64,000 nt of DNA, from the NCBI GenBank assembly GCA_944472155.2, contig OX235279.1, positions 61,291,564 through 61,355,563 on the forward strand, in the 5' to 3' direction. The notes below the pieces were generated by a model. That model was not told the DNA's origin. It ran no database searches and was given only the letters and a program-made list of their open reading frames with translations. Positions 34,771 through 49,700 of this stretch are shown here, one piece after another; the stretch's first letter is position 1, and every line of letters begins with the position of its first letter. Made by a program: the position numbers and the translations under genes. This DNA comes from Trichobilharzia szidati (taxonomy: Eukaryota; Platyhelminthes; Trematoda; Strigeidida; Schistosomatidae).

Positions 34771-37700
34771 GAGTTTGTGCAGCGATGGCTTGGTTTCCTT
34801 TGAGTAGGATCACCAGCACCACGCACAACCTTCCCTCTTTCTCCGAGCTTACTACCAGCTAGTAAACTAAGCGAGGATTGACTTGGAGTATGCAGACAAT
34901 ATCGTTCTCTTGAGTAAAGCTGCTGACAAAATGAACAGTCACCTGAATATCTACAGCGAGAGTTTGAGTATGTTTGGCCAGCGATCTCTTGAATTAGACG
35001 GTGATCTGAAACTTCATCTGCTGCTCTTCTAATTCTTGTTCCCAGTAGGTTGCGTCTCTATTATCGGGAGAATGAGATGAATTCTACTGGAGTTTTGGTG
35101 TGTCCGTCTGGTGAAGCCGACATTGTTGCGTGAATGTGTTTGTGCTTCTGCACGCTGCCTACAATGTCCAAATCATTGTAGACGCAGAAGTCTGCAAATA
35201 TTTCTCCGATGACATTCACTCCACCGAGCGCCTCTCTACCCATGATGAGTTCTGTGTGTACATGTGTGTTCGTTGTCTGCTCCCAGTTTGCATAGCGATC
35301 ACATCAACCATCAGAGTTTTGTTGTCGCCGTCTGTCTGGGATCTTGTCGATTACTGTTTGCAGATTTTGTGGAAATTCGCCTTCTTCACTGGGTCTTCGT
35401 TGTTTGTCGGTGTGTCGGATTGCGTAGTTATCAACTGCCTTCCTTTCGAGTTGAGTCTTGCTGTCATGATCTCGGAGGAGATTGATTCTCACTGCATACG
35501 AGCTTTGGTTGCTCTTGGTGACATCATGGTAACCACTGACTGCCTCAGTGTGTTCGTGGTTGTCGTCCGGGTGATCGGAGTGGATTGTTGACTGTCAGGT
35601 TAAAAATGTGTAGAGTCCATTTCCATTCCACCTGATCTCACAGATTTGTAGCACTTCTCTACTCTATCTTCTCGCTTCTTCTGCAATCTGAGCAACCTTT
35701 CCAGCCTGAAACATGATGTGGATATTCCATGTCGCTTTGCTAACTTTTGCTTACATCGCGAGAAGACGCAACAGCTGACCGGCTTCGCGAAGGGTTTCAC
35801 CAAGTGGTGACATTTGTTCCTCCGGATTCTAGTGAAGAATATGTTTTGCCGAATTCTTTGCTTTGAGCTTGTTTGTGCAGCGACTGGCTTGGTTTTCCTT
35901 TGAGTAGGATCACCAGCACCACGCACAACCTTCCCTCTTTTCTCCCGAAGCTTACTACCAGCTAGTAAAACTAAGCGAGGATTGACTTGGAGTATGCAGA
36001 CAATATCGTTCTCTTGAGTAAAGCTGCTGACAAAATGAACAGTCACCTGAATATCTACAGCGAGAGTTTGAGTATGTTTGGCCAGCGATCTCTTGAATTA
36101 GACGGTGATCTGAAACTTCATCTGCTGCTCTTCTAATTCTTGTTCCCAGTAGGTTGCGTCTCTATTATCGGGAGAATGAGATGAATTCTACTGGAGTTTT
36201 GGTGTGTCCGTCTGGTGAAGCCGACATTGTTGCGTGAATGTGTTTGTGCTTCTGCACGCTGCCTACAATGTCCAAATCATTGTAGACGCAGAAGTCTGCA
36301 AATATTTCTCCGATGACATTCACTCCACCGAGCGCCTCTCTACCCATGATGAGTTCTGTGTGTACATGTGTCTTCGTTGTCTGCTCCCAGTTTGCATAGC
36401 GATCACATCACCCATCAGAGTTTTGTTGTCGCCGTCTGTCTGGGATCTTGTCGATTACTGTTTGCAGATTTTGTGGAAATTCGCCTTCTTCACTGGGTCT
36501 TCGTTGTTTGTCGGTGTGTCGGATTGCGTAGTTATCAACTGCCTTCCTTTCGAGTTGAGTCTTGCTGTCATGATCTCGGAGGAGATTGATTCTCACTGCA
36601 TACGAGCTTTGGTTGCTCTTGGTGACATCATGGTAACCACTGACTGCCTCAGTGTGTTCGTGGTTGTCGTCCGGGTGATCGGAGTGGATTGTTGACTGTC
36701 AAGTTAAAAATGTGTAGTGTCCATTTCCATTCCACCTGATCTCACAGATTTGTAGCACTTCTCTACTCTATCTTCTCGCTTCTTCTGCAATCTGAGCAAC
36801 CTTTCCAGCCTGAAACATGATGTGGATATTCCATGTCGCTTTGCTAACTTTTGCTTACATCGCGAGAAGACGCAACAGCTGACCGGCTTCGTGAAGGGTT
36901 TCACCAAGTGGTGACATTTGTTCCTCCGGATTCTAGTGAAGAATATGTTTTGCCGAATTCTTTGCTTTGAGCTTTGGAGTTTGTGCAGCGACTGGCTTGG
37001 TTTTCCTTTGAGTAGGATCACCAGCACCACGCACAACCTTCCCTCTTTCTCCGAGCTTACTACCAGCTAGTAAACTAAGCGAGGATTGACTTGGAGTATG
37101 CAGACAATATCGTTCTCTTGAGTAAAGCTGCTGACAAAATGAACAGTCACCTGAATATCTACAGCGAGAGTTTGAGTATGTTTGGCCAGCGATCTCTTGA
37201 ATTAGACGGTGATCTGAAACTTCATCTGCTGCTCTTCTAATTCTTGTTCCCAGTAGGTTGCGTCTCTATTATCGGGAGAATGAGATGAATTCTACTGGAG
37301 TTTTGGTGTGTCCGTCTGGTGAAGCCGACATTGTTGCGTGAATGTGTTTGTGCTTCTGCACGCTGCCTACAATGTCCAAATCATTGTAGACGCAGAAGTC
37401 TGCAAATATTTCTCCGATGACATTCACTCCACCGAGTGCCTCTCTACCCATGATGAGTTCTGTGTGTACATGTGTGTTCGTTGTCTGCTCCCAGTTTGCA
37501 TAGCGATCACATCACCCATCAGAGTTTTGTTGTCGCCGTCTGTCTGGGATCTTGTCGATTACTGTTTGCAGATTTTGTGGAAATTCGCCTTCTTCACTGG
37601 GTCTTCGTTGTTTGTCGGTGTGTCGGATTGCGTAGTTATCAACTGCCTTCCTTTCGAGTTGAGTCTTGCTGTCATGATCTCGGAGGAGATTGATTCTCAC

Positions 37701-39290
37701 TGCATACGAGCTTTGGTTGCTCTTGGTGACATCATGGTAACCACTGACTGCCTCAGTGTGTTCGTGGTTGTCGTCCGGGTGATCGGAGTGGATTGTTGAC
37801 TGTCAAGTTAAAAATGTGTAGAGTCCATTTCCATTCCACCTGATCTCACAGATTTGTAGCACTTCTCTACTCTATCTTCTCGCTTCTTCTGCAATCTGAG
37901 CAACCTTTCCAGCCTGAAACATGATGTGGATATTCCATGTCGCTTTGCTAACTTTTGCTTACATCGAGAGAAGACGCAACAGCTGACCGGCTTCGCGAAG
38001 GGTTTCACCAAGTGGTGACATTTGTTCCTCCGGATTCTAGTGAAGAATATGTTTTGCCGAATTCTTTGCTTTGAGCTTTTGGTTTTTGTCAAGCAAGGGC
38101 TTGGTTTTCCTTTGAGTAGGATCACCAGCACCACGCACAACCTTCCCTCTTTCTCTGAGCTTACTACCAGCTAGTAAACTAAGCGAGGATTGACTTGGAG
38201 TATGCAGACAATATCGTTCTCTTGAGTAAAGCTGCTGACAAAATGAACAGTCACCTGAATATCTACAGCGAGAGTTTGAGTATGTTTGGCCAGCGATCTC
38301 TTGAATTAGACGGTGATCTGAAACTTCATCTGCTGCTCTTCTAATTCTTGTTCCCAGTAGGTTGCGTCTCTATTATCGGGAGAATGAGATGAATTCTACT
38401 GGAGTTTTGGTGTGTCCGTCTGGTGAAGCCGACATTGTTGCGTGAATGTGTTTGTGCTTCTGCACGCTGCCTACAATGTCCAAATCATTGTAGACGCAGA
38501 AGTCTGCAAATATTTCTCCGATGACATTCACTCCACCGAGCGCCTCTCTACCCATGATGAGTTCTCTGTGTACATGTGTGTTCGTTGTCTGCTCCCAGTT
38601 TGCATAGCGATCACATCAACCATCAGAGTTTTGTTGTCGCCGTCTGTCTGGGATCTTGTCGATTACTGTTTGCAGATTTTGTGGAAATTCGCCTTCTTCA
38701 CTGGGTCTTCGTTGTTTGTCGGTGTGTCGGATTGCGTAGTTATCAACTGCCTTCCTTTCGAGTTGAGTCTTGCTGTCATGATCTCGGAGGAGATTGATTC
38801 TCACTGCATACGAGCTTTGGTTGCTCTTGGTGACATCATGGTAACCACTGACTGCCTCAGTGTGTTCGTGGTTGTCGTCCGGGTGATCGGAGTGGATTGT
38901 TGACTGTCAAGTTAAAAATGTGTAGAGTCCATTTCCATTCCACCTGATCTCACAGATTTGTAGCACTTCTCTACTCTATCTTCTCGCTTCTTCTGCAATC
39001 TGAGCAACCTTTCCAACCTGAAACATGATGTGGATATTCCATGTCGCTTTGCTAACTTTTGCTTACATCGCGAGAAGACGCAACAGCTGACCGGCTTCGC
39101 GAAGGGTTTCACCAAGTGGTGACATTTGTTCCTCCGGATTCTAGTGAAGAATATGTTTTGCCGAATTCTTTGCTTTGAGCTTGGAGTTTTTTGAGCGGCG
39201 TGTGTTGTTCTTCTTTTTAGAAGAGTATCACCAGCCCCACCCACCTTCCCCCCTTTCTCCGAGCTTACTACCAGCTAGTAAACTAAGCGA
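34771..39290. other. Irregular inserts at the block transition
   Basis: In five successive units the extra segment starts at about 34771, 35871, 36975, 38079 and 39183. Each time it carries private base changes and indels, for example extra bases in T, A and C runs and altered words around GCAGCGACTGG. The remaining 980 bp of the same units are regular. From 40.28 kb on the segment is uniform. Confidence 0.8.
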
Positions 39291-42200
39291 GGATTGACTT
39301 GGAGTATGCAGACAATATCGTTCTCTTGAGTAAAGCTGCTGACAAAATGAACAGTCACCTGAATATCTACAGCGAGAGTTTGAGTATGTTTGGCCAGCGA
39401 TCTCTTGAATTAGACGGTGATCTGAAACTTCATCTGCTGCTCTTCTAATTCTTGTTCCCAGTAGGTTGCGTCTCTATTATCGGGAGAATGAGATGAATTC
39501 TACTGGAGTTTTGGTGTGTCCGTCTGGTGAAGCCGACATTGTTGCGTGAATGTGTTTGTGCTTCTGCACGCTGCCTACAATGTCCAAATCATTGTAGACG
39601 CAGAAGTCTGCAAATATTTCTCCGATGACATTCACTCCACCGAGCGCCTCTCTACCCATGATGAGTTCTGTGTGTACGTGTGTGTTCGTTGTCTGCTCCC
39701 AGTTTGCATAGCGATCACATCACCCATCAGAGTTTTGTTGTCGCCGTCTGTCTGGGATCTTGTCGATTACTGTTTGCAGATTTTGTGGAAATTCGCCTTC
39801 TTCACTGGGTCTTCGTTGTTTGTCGGTGTGTCGGATTGCGTAGTTATCAACTGCCTTCCTTTCGAGTTGAGTCTTGCTGTCATGATCTCGGAGGAGATTG
39901 ATTCTCACTGCATACGAGCTTTGGTTGCTCTTGGTGACATCATGGTAACCACTGACTGCCTCAGTGTGTTCGTGGTTGTCGTCCGGGTGATCGGAGTGGA
40001 TTGTTGACTGTCAAGTTAAAAATGTGTAGAGTCCATTTCCATTCCACCTGATCTCACAGATTTGTAGCACTTCTCTACTCTATCTTCTCGCTTCTTCTGC
40101 AATCTGAGCAACCTTTCCAACCTGAAACATGATGTGGATATTCCATGTCGCTTTGCTAACTTTTGCTTACATCGCGAGAAGACGCAACAGCTGACCGGCT
40201 TCGCGAAGGGTTTCACCAAGTGGTGACATTTGTTCCTCCGGATTCTAGTGAAGAATATGTTTTGCCGAATTCTTTGCTTTGTGCTTTGGAGTTTGTGCAG
40301 CGACTGGCTTGGTTTTCTTTTGACTAGGATCACCAGCCCCACGCACAACCTTCCCTCTTTCTCCGAGCTCACTACCAGCTAGTAAACTAAGCGAGGATTG
40401 ACTTGGAGTATGCAGACAATATCGTTCTCTTGAGTAAAGCTGCTGACAAAATGAACAGTCACCTGAATATCTACAGCGAGAGTTTGAGTATGTTTGGCCA
40501 GCGATCTCTTGAATTAGACGGTGATCTGAAACTTCATCTGCTGCTCTTCTAATTCTTGTTCCCAGTAGGTTGCGTCTCTATTATCGGGAGAATGAGATGA
40601 GTTCTACTGGAGTTTTGGTGTGTCCGTCTGGTGAAGCCGACATTGTTGCGTGAATGTGTTTGTGCTTCTGCACGCTGCCTACAATGTCCAAATCATTGTA
40701 GACGCAGAAGTCTGCAAATATTTCTCCGATGACATTCACTCCACCGAGCGCCTCTCTACCCATGATGAGTTCTGTGTGTACGTGTGTGTTCGTTGTCTGC
40801 TCCCAGTTTGCATAGCGATCACATCACCCATCAGAGTTTTGTTGTCGCCGTCTGTCTGGGATCTTGTCGATTACTGTTTGCAGATTTTGTGGAAATTCGC
40901 CTTCTTCACTGGGTCTTCGTTGTTTGTCGGTGTGTCGGATTGCGTAGTTATCAACTGCCTTCCTTTCGAGTTGAGTCTTGCTGTCATGATCTCGGAGGAG
41001 ATTGATTCTCACTGCATACGAGCTTTGGTTGCTCTTGGTGACATCATGGTAACCACTGACTGCCTCAGTGTGTTCGTGGTTGTCGTCCGGGTGATCGGAG
41101 TGGATTGTTGACTGTCAAGTTAAAAATGTGTAGAGTCCATTTCCATTCCACCTGATCTCACAGATTTGTAGCACTTCTCTACTCTATCTTCTCGCTTCTT
41201 CTGCAATCTGAGCAACCTTTCCAGCCTGAAACATGATGTGGATATTCCATGTCGCTTTGCTAACTTTTGCTTACATCGCGAGAAGACGCAACAGCTGACC
41301 GGCTTCGCGAAGGGTTTCACCAAGTGGTGACATTTGTTCCTCCGGATTCTAGTGAAGAATATGTTTTGCCGAATTCTTTGCTTTGTGCTTTGAAATTTGT
41401 GCAGCGACTGGCTCGGTTTTCTTTTGACTAGGATCACCAGCCCCACGCACAACCTTCCCTCTTTCTCCGAGCTCACTACCAGCTAGTAAACTAAGCGAGG
41501 ATTGACTTGGAGTATGCAGACAATATCGTTCTCTTGAGTAAAGCTGCTGACAAAATGAACAGTCACCTGAATATCTACAGCGAGAGTTTGAGTATGTTTG
41601 GCCAGCGATCTCTTGAATTAGACGGTGATCTGAAACTTCATCTGCTGCTCTTCTAATTCTTGTTCCCAGTAGGTTGCGTCTCTATTATCGGGAGAATGAG
41701 ATGAATTCTACTGGAGTTTTGGTGTGTCCGTCTGGTGAAGCCGACATTGTTGCGTGAATATGTTTGTGCTTCTGCACGCTGCCTACAATGTCTAAATCAT
41801 TGTAGACGCAGAAGTCTGCAAATATTTCTCCGATGACATTCACTCCACCGAGCGCCTCTCTACCCATGATGAGTTCTGTGTGTACGTGTGTGTTCGTTGT
41901 CTGCTCCCAGTTTGCATAGCGATCACATCAACCATCAGAGTTTTGTTGTCGCCGTCTGTCTGGGATCTTGTCGATTACTGTTTTCAGATTTTGTGGAAAT
42001 TCGCCTTCTTCACTGGGTCTTCGTTGTTTGTCGGTGTGTCGGATTGCGTAGTTATCAACTGCCTTCCTTTCGAGTTGAGTCTTGCTGTCATGATCTCGGA
42101 GGAGATTGATTCTCACTGCATACGAGCTTTGGTTGCTCTTGGTGACATCATGGTAACCACTGACTGCCTCAGTGTGTTCGTGGTTGTCGTCCGGGTGATC

Positions 42201-45200
42201 GGAGTGGATTGTTGACTGTCAAGTTAAAAATGTGTAGAGTCCATTTCCATTCCACCTGATCTCACAGATTTGTAGCACTTCTCTACTCTATCTTCTCGCT
42301 TCTTCTGCAATCTGAGCAACCTTTCCAGCCTGAAACATGATGTGGATATTCCATGTCGCTTTGCTAACTTTTGCTTACATCGCGAGAAGACGCAACAGCT
42401 GACCGGCTTCGCGAAGGGTTTCACCAAGTGGTGACATTTGTTCCTCCGGATTCTAGTGAAGAATATGTTTTGCCGAATTCTTTGCTTTGTGCTTTGAAAT
42501 TTGTGCAGCGACTGGCTCGGTTTTCTTTTGACTAGGATCACCAGCCCCACGCACAACCTTCCCTCTTTCTCCGAGCTCACTACCAGCTAGTAAACTAAGC
42601 GAGGATTGACTTGGAGTATGCAGACAATATCGTTCTCTTGAGTAAAGCTGCTGACAAAATGAACAGTCACCTGAATATCTACAGCGAGAGTTTGAGTATG
42701 TTTGGCCAGCGATCTCTTGAATTAGACGGTGATCTGAAACTTCATCTGCTGCTCTTCTAATTCTTGTTCCCAGTAGGTTGCGTCTCTATTATCGGGAGAA
42801 TGAGATGAATTCTACTGGAGTTTTGGTGTGTCCGTCTGGTGAAGCCGACATTGTTGCGTGAATATGTTTGTGCTTCTGCACGCTGCCTACAATGTCTAAA
42901 TCATTGTAGACGCAGAAGTCTGCAAATATTTCTCCGATGACATTCACTCCACCGAGCGCCTCTCTACCCATGATGAGTTCTGTGTGTACGTGTGTGTTCG
43001 TTGTCTGCTCCCAGTTTGCATAGCGATCACATCAACCATCAGAGTTTTGTTGTCGCCGTCTGTCTGGGATCTTGTCGATTACTGTTTGCAGATTTTGTGG
43101 AAATTCGCCTTCTTCACTGGGTCTTCGTTGTTTGTCGGTGTGTCGGATTGCGTAATTATCAACTGCCTTCGTTTCGAGTTGAGTCTTGTTGTCATGATCT
43201 CGGAGGAGATTGATTCTCACTGCATACGAGCTTTGGTTGCTCTTGGTGACATCATGGTAACCACTGACTGCCTCAGTGTGTTCGTGGTTGTCGTCCGGGT
43301 GATCGGAGTGGATTGTTGACTGTCAGGTTAAAAATGTGTAGAGTCCATTTCCATTCCACCTGATCTCACAGATTTGTAGCACTTCTCTACTCTATCTTCT
43401 CGCTTCTTCTGCAATCTGAGCAACCTTTCCAGCCTGAAACATGATGTGGATATTCCATGTCGCTTTGCTAACTTTTGCTTACATCGCGAGAAGACGCAAC
43501 AGCTGACCGGCTTCGTGAAGGGTTTCACCAAGTGGTGACATTTGTTCCTCCGGATTCTAGTGAAGAATATGTTTTGCCGAATTCTTTGCTTTGTGCTTTG
43601 GAGTTTGTGCAGCGACTGGCTTGGTTTTCTTTTGACTAGGATCACCAGCCCCACACACAACCTTCCCTCTTTCTCCGAGCTCACTACCAGCTAGTAAACT
43701 AAGCGAGGATTGACTTGGAGTATGCAGACAATATCGTTCTCTTGAGTAAAGCTGCTGACAAAATGAACAGTCACCTGAATATCTACAGCGAGAGTTTGAG
43801 TATGTTTGGCCAGCGATCTCTTGAATTAGACGGTGATCTGAAACTTCATCTGCTGCTCTTCTAATTCTTGTTCCCAGTAGGTTGCGTCTCTATTATCGGG
43901 AGAATGAGATGAATTCTACTGGAGTTTTGGTGTGTCCGTCTGGTGAAGCCGACATTGTTGCGTGAATATGTTTGTGCTTCTGCACGCTGCCTGCAATGTC
44001 CAAATCATTGTAGACGCAGAAGTCTGCAAATATTTATCCGATGACATTCACTCCACCGAGCGCCTCTCTACCCATGATGAGTTCTGTGTGTACGTGTGTG
44101 TGCGTTGTCTGCTCCCAGTTTGCATAGCGATCACATCACCCATCAGAGTTTTGTTGTCGCCGTCTGTCTGGGATCTTGTCGATTACTGTTTGCAGATTTT
44201 GTGGAAATTCGCCTTCTTCACTGGGTCTTCGTTGTTTGTCGGTGTGTCGGATTGCGTAGTTATCAACTGCCTTCCTTTCGAGTTGAGTCTTGCTGTCATG
44301 ATCTCGGAGGAGATTGATTCTCACTGCATACGAGCTTTGGTTGCTCTTGGTGACATCATGGTAACCACTGACTGCCTCAGTGTGTTCGTGGTTGTCGTCC
44401 GGGTGATCGGAGTGGATTGTTGACTGTCAGGTTAAAAATGTGTAGAGTCCATTTCCATTCCACCTGATCTCACAGATTTGTAGCACTTCTCTACTCTATC
44501 TTCTCGCTTCTTCTGCAATCTTAGCAACCTTTCCAGCCTGAAACATGATGTGGATATTCCATGTCGCTTTGCTAACTTTTGCTTACATCGCGAGAAGACG
44601 CAACAGCTGACCGGCTTCGTGAAGGGTTTCACCAAGTGGTGACATTTGTTCCTCCGGATTCTAGTGAAGAATATGTTTTGCCGAATTCTTTGCTTTGTGC
44701 TTTGGAGTTTGTGCAGCGACTGGCTTGGTTTTCTTTTGACTAGGATCACCAGCCCCACACACAACCTTCCCTCTTTCTCCGAGCTCACTACCAGCTAGTA
44801 AACTAAGCGAGGATTGACTTGGAGTATGCAGACAATATCGTTCTCTTGAGTAAAGCTGCTGACAAAATGAACAGTCACCTGAATATCTACAGCGAGAGTT
44901 TGAGTATGTTTGGCCAGCGATCTCTTGAATTAGACGGTGATCTGAAACTTCATCTGCTGCTCTTCTAATTCTTGTTCCCAGTAGGTTGCGTCTCTATTAT
45001 CGGGAGAATGAGATGAATTCTACTGGAGTTTTGGTGTGTCCGTCTGGTGAAGCCGACATTGTTGCGTGAATGTGTTTGTGCTTCTGCACGCTGCCTACAA
45101 TGTCCAAATCATTGTAGACGCAGAAGTCTGCAAATATTTCTCCGATGACATTCACTCCACCGAGCGCCTCTCTACCCATGATGAGTTCTGTGTGTACGTG

Positions 45201-45879
45201 TGTGTTCGTTGTCTGCTCCCAGTTTGCATAGCGATCACATCAACCATCAGAGTTTTGTTGTCGCCGTCTGTCTGGGATCTTGTCGATTACTGTTTTCAGA
45301 TTTTGTGGAAATTCGCCTTCTTCACTGGGTCTTCGTTGTTTGTCGGTGTGTCGGATTGCGTAGTTATCAACTGCCTTCCTTTCGAGTTGAGTCTTGCTGT
45401 CATGATCTCGGAGGAGATTGATTCTCACTGCATACGAGCTTTGGTTGCTCTTGGTGACATCATGGTAACCACTGACTGCCTCAGTGTGTTCGTGGTTGTC
45501 GTCCGGGTGATCGGAGTGGATTGTTGACTGTCAGGTTAAAAATGTGTAGAGTCCATTTCCATTCCACCTGATCTCACAGATTTGTAGCACTTCTCTACTC
45601 TATCTTCTCGCTTCTTCTGCAATCTGAGCAACCTTTCCAGCCTGAAACATGATGTGGATATTCCATGTCGCTTTGCTAACTTTTGCTTACATCGAGAGAA
45701 GACGCAACAGCTGACCGGCTTCGTGAAGGGTTTCACCAAGTGGTGACATTTGTTCCTCCGGATTCTAGTGAAGAATATGTTTTGCCGAATTCTTTGCTTT
45801 GTGCTTTGGAGTTTGTGCAGCGACTGGCTTGGTTTTCTTTTGACTAGGATCACCAGCCCCACACACAACCTTCCCTCTT

Positions 45880-46030
45880 TCTCCGAGCTCACTACCAGCT
45901 AGTAAACTAAGCGAGGATTGACTTGGAGTATGCAGACAATATCGTTCTCTTGAGTAAAGCTGCTGACAAAATGAACAGTCACCTGAATATCTACAGCGAG
46001 AGTTTGAGTATGTTTGGCCAGCGATCTCTT
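45880..46030 (+). pseudogene. RTE reverse-transcriptase fragment in the satellite unit (representative copy)
   Basis: The plus strand reads DLEYADNIVLLSKAADKM, then LNIYSESLSMFGQR. This is motif C and the following thumb start of an RTE-clade reverse transcriptase, with the second catalytic Asp of YADD replaced by Asn (YADN at 45929-45940). A few bases upstream, after a 1-nt frame change, LPASKLSE continues the same protein. The same fragment occurs once per unit across the array, always with Asn. It is a fossil, not an active enzyme. Confidence 0.75.
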
Positions 46031-46100
46031 GAATTAGACGGTGATCTGAAACTTCATCTGCTGCTCTTCTAATTCTTGTTCCCAGTAGGTTGCGTCTCTA

Positions 46101-46785
46101 TTATCGGGAGAATGAGATGAATTCTACTGGAGTTTTGGTGTGTCCGTCTGGTGAAGCCGACATTGTTGCGTGAATATGTTTGTGCTTCTGCACGCTGCCT
46201 ACAATGTCCAAATCATTGTAGACGCAGAAGTCTGCAAATATTTCTCCGATGACATTCACTCCACCGAGCGCCTCTCTACCCATGATGAGTTCTGTGTGTA
46301 CGTGTGTGTGCGTTGTCTGCTCCCAGTTTGCATAGCGATCACATCAACCATCAGAGTTTTGTTGTCGCCGTCTGTCTGGGATCTTGTCGATTACTGTTTT
46401 CAGATTTTGTGGAAATTCGCCTTCTTCACTGGGTCTTCGTTGTTTGTCGGTGTGTCGGATTGCGTAGTTATCAACTGCCTTCCTTTCGAGTTGAGTCTTG
46501 CTGTCATGATCTCGGAGGAGATTGATTCTCACTGCATACGAGCTTTGGTTGCTCTTGTTGACATCATGATAACCACTGACTGCCTCAGTGTGTTCGTGGT
46601 TGTCGTCCGGGTGATCGGAGTGGATTGTTGACTGTCAGGTTAAAAATGTGTAGAGTCCATTTCCATTCCACCTGATCTCACAGATTTGTAGCACTTCTCT
46701 ACTCTATCTTCTCGCTTCTTCTGCAATCTGAGCAACCTTTCCAGCCTGAAACATGATGTGGATATTCCATGTCGCTTTGCTAACT
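46101..46785 (-). pseudogene. RTE endonuclease fossil in the satellite unit (representative copy)
   Basis: Read on the minus strand in shifting frames, the unit holds an almost complete APE-type endonuclease of the RTE clade in order. TWNIHIMFQAGKVAQIAEEA and then EIRWNGNGLYTF lie at about 46785-46640, and LQTVIDKIPDRR near 46400. A frameshifted KLGADN follows (in place of the GDFNAK-GADN region), then MGREALG...GEIFADFC...NDLDIVGSV...HKHIHATMSASPDG at 46283-46101. Several frameshifts, stops and a lost GDFN core make it non-functional, and all units share them. It lies head-on against the reverse-transcriptase fragment of the neighbouring unit side. Confidence 0.75.
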
Positions 46786-49700
46786 TTTGCTTACATCGCG
46801 AGAAGACGCAACAGCTGACCGGCTTCGTGAAGGGTTTCACCAAGTGGTGACATTTGTTCCTCCGGATTCTAGTGAAGAATATGTTTTGCCGAATTCTTTG
46901 CTTTGTGCTTTGGAGTTTGTGCAGCGACTGGCTTGGTTTTCTTTTGACTAGGATCACCAGCCCCACACACAACCTTCCCTCTTTCTCCGAGCTCACTACC
47001 AGCTAGTAAACTAAGCGAGGATTGACTTGGAGTATGCAGACAATATCGTTCTCTTGAGTAAAGCTGCTGACAAAATGAACAGTCACCTGAATATCTACAG
47101 CGAGAGTTTGAGTATGTTTGGCCAGCGATCTCTTGAATTAGACGGTGATCTGAAACTTCATCTGCTGCTCTTCTAATTCTTGTTCCCAGTAGGTTGCGTC
47201 TCTATTATCGGGAGAATGAGATGAATTCTACCGGAGTTTTGGTGTGTCCGTCTGGTGAAGCCGACATTGTTGCGTGAATGTGTTTGTGCTTCTGCACTCT
47301 GCCTACAATGTCCAAATCATTGTAGACGCAGAAGTCTGCAAATATTTCTCCGATGACATTCACTCCACCGAGTGCCTCTCTACCCATGATGAGTTCTGTG
47401 TGTACGTGTGTGTGCGTTGTCTGCTCCCAGTTTGCATAGCGATCACATCAACCATCAGAGTTTTGTTGTCGCCGTCTGTCTGGGATCTTGTCGATTACTG
47501 TTTGCAGATTTTGTGGAAATTCGCCTTCTTCACTGGGTCTTCGTTGTTTGTCGGTGTGTCGGATTGCGTAGTTATCAACTGCCTTCCTTTCGAGTTGAGT
47601 CTTGCTGTCATGATCTCGGAGGAGATTGATTCTCACTGCATACGAGCTTTGGTTGCTCTTGGTGACATCATGGTAACCACTGACTGCCTCAGTGTGTTCG
47701 TGGTTGTCGTCCGGGTGATCGGAGTGGATTGTTGACTGTCAGGTTAAAAATGTGTAGAGTCCATTTCCATTCCACCTGATCTCACAGATTTGTAGCACTT
47801 CTCTACTCTATCTTCTCGCTTCTTCTGCAATCTGAGCAACCTTTCCAGCCTGAAACATGATGTGGATATTCCATGTCGCTTTGCTAACTTTTGCTTACAT
47901 CGAGAGAAGACGCAACAGCTGACCGGCTTCGTGAAGGGTTTCACCAAGTGGTGACATTTGTTCCTCCGGATTCTAGTGAAGAATATGTTTTGCCGAATTC
48001 TTTGCTTTGTGCTTTGGAGTTTGTGCAGCGACTGGCTTGGTTTTCTTTTGACTAGGATCACCAGCCCCACACACAACCTTCCCTCTTTCTCCGAGCTCAC
48101 TACCAGCTAGTAAACTAAGCGAGGATTGACTTGGAGTATGCAGACAATATCGTTCTCTTGAGTAAAGCTGCTGACAAAATGAAGAGTCACCTGAATATCT
48201 ACAGCGAGAGTTTGAGTATGTTTGGCCAGCGATCTCTTGAATTAGACGGTGATCTGAAACTTCATCTGCTGCTCTTCTAATTCTTGTTCCCAGTAGGTTG
48301 CGTCTCTATTATCGGGAGAATGAGATGAATTCTACTGGAGTTTTGGTGTGTCCGTCTGGTGAAGCCGACATTGTTGCGTGAATATGTTTGTGCTTCTGCA
48401 CGCTGCCTACAATGTCCAAATCATTGTAGACGCAGAAGTCTGCAAATATTTCTCCGATGACATTCACTCCACCGAGCGCCTCTCTACCCATGATGAGTTC
48501 TGTGTGTACGTGTGTGTTCGTTGTCTGCTCCCAGTTTGCATAGCGATCACATCAACCATCAGAGTTTTGTTGTCGCCGTCTGTCTGGGATCTTGTCGATT
48601 ACTGTTTGCAGATTTTGTGGAAATTCGCCTTCTTCACTGGGTCTTCGTTGTTTGTCGGTGTGTCGGATTGCGTAGTTATCAACTGCCTTCCTTTCGAGTT
48701 GAGTCTTGCTGTCATGATCTCGGAGGAGATTGATTCTCACTGCATACGAGCTTTGGTTGCTCTTGTTGACATCATGATAACCACTGACTGCCTCAGTGTG
48801 TTCGTGGTTGTCGTCCGGGTGATCGGAGTGGATTGTTGACTGTCAGGTTAAAAATGTGTAGAGTCCATTTCCATTCCACCTGATCTCACAGATTTGTAGC
48901 ACTTCTCTACTCTATCTTCTCGCTTCTTCTGCAATCTTAGCAACCTTTCCAGCCTGAAACATGATGTGGATATTCCATGTCGCTTTGCTAACTTTTGCTT
49001 ACATCGCGAGAAGACGCAACAGCTGACCGGCTTCGTGAAGGGTTTCACCAAGTGGTGACATTTGTTCCTCCGGATTCTAGTGAAGAATATGTTTTGCCGA
49101 ATTCTTTGCTTTGTGCTTTGGAGTTTGTGCAGCGACTGGCTTGGTTTTCTTTTGACTAGGATCACCAGCCCCACACACAACCTTCCCTCTTTCTCCGAGC
49201 TCACTACCAGCTAGTAAACTAAGCGAGGATTGACTTGGAGTATGCAGACAATATCGTTCTCTTGAGTAAAGCTGCTGACAAAATGAACAGTCACCTGAAT
49301 ATCTACAGCGAGAGTTTGAGTATGTTTGGCCAGCGATCTCTTGAATTAGACGGTGATCTGAAACTTCATCTGCTGCTCTTCTAATTCTTGTTCCCAGTAG
49401 GTTGCGTCTCTATTATCGGGAGAATGAGATGAATTCTACTGGAGTTTTGGTGTGTCCGTCTGGTGAAGCCGACATTGTTGCGTGAATGTGTTTGTGCTTC
49501 TGCACGCTGCCTACAATGTCCAAATCATTGTAGACGCAGAAGTCTGCAAATATTTCTCCGATGACATTCACTCCACCGAGCGCCTCTCTACCCATGATGA
49601 GTTCTGTGTGTACGTGTGTGTTCGTTGTCTGCTCCCAGTTTGCATAGCGATCACATCAACCATCAGAGTTTTGTTGTCGCCGTCTGTCTGGGATCTTGTC

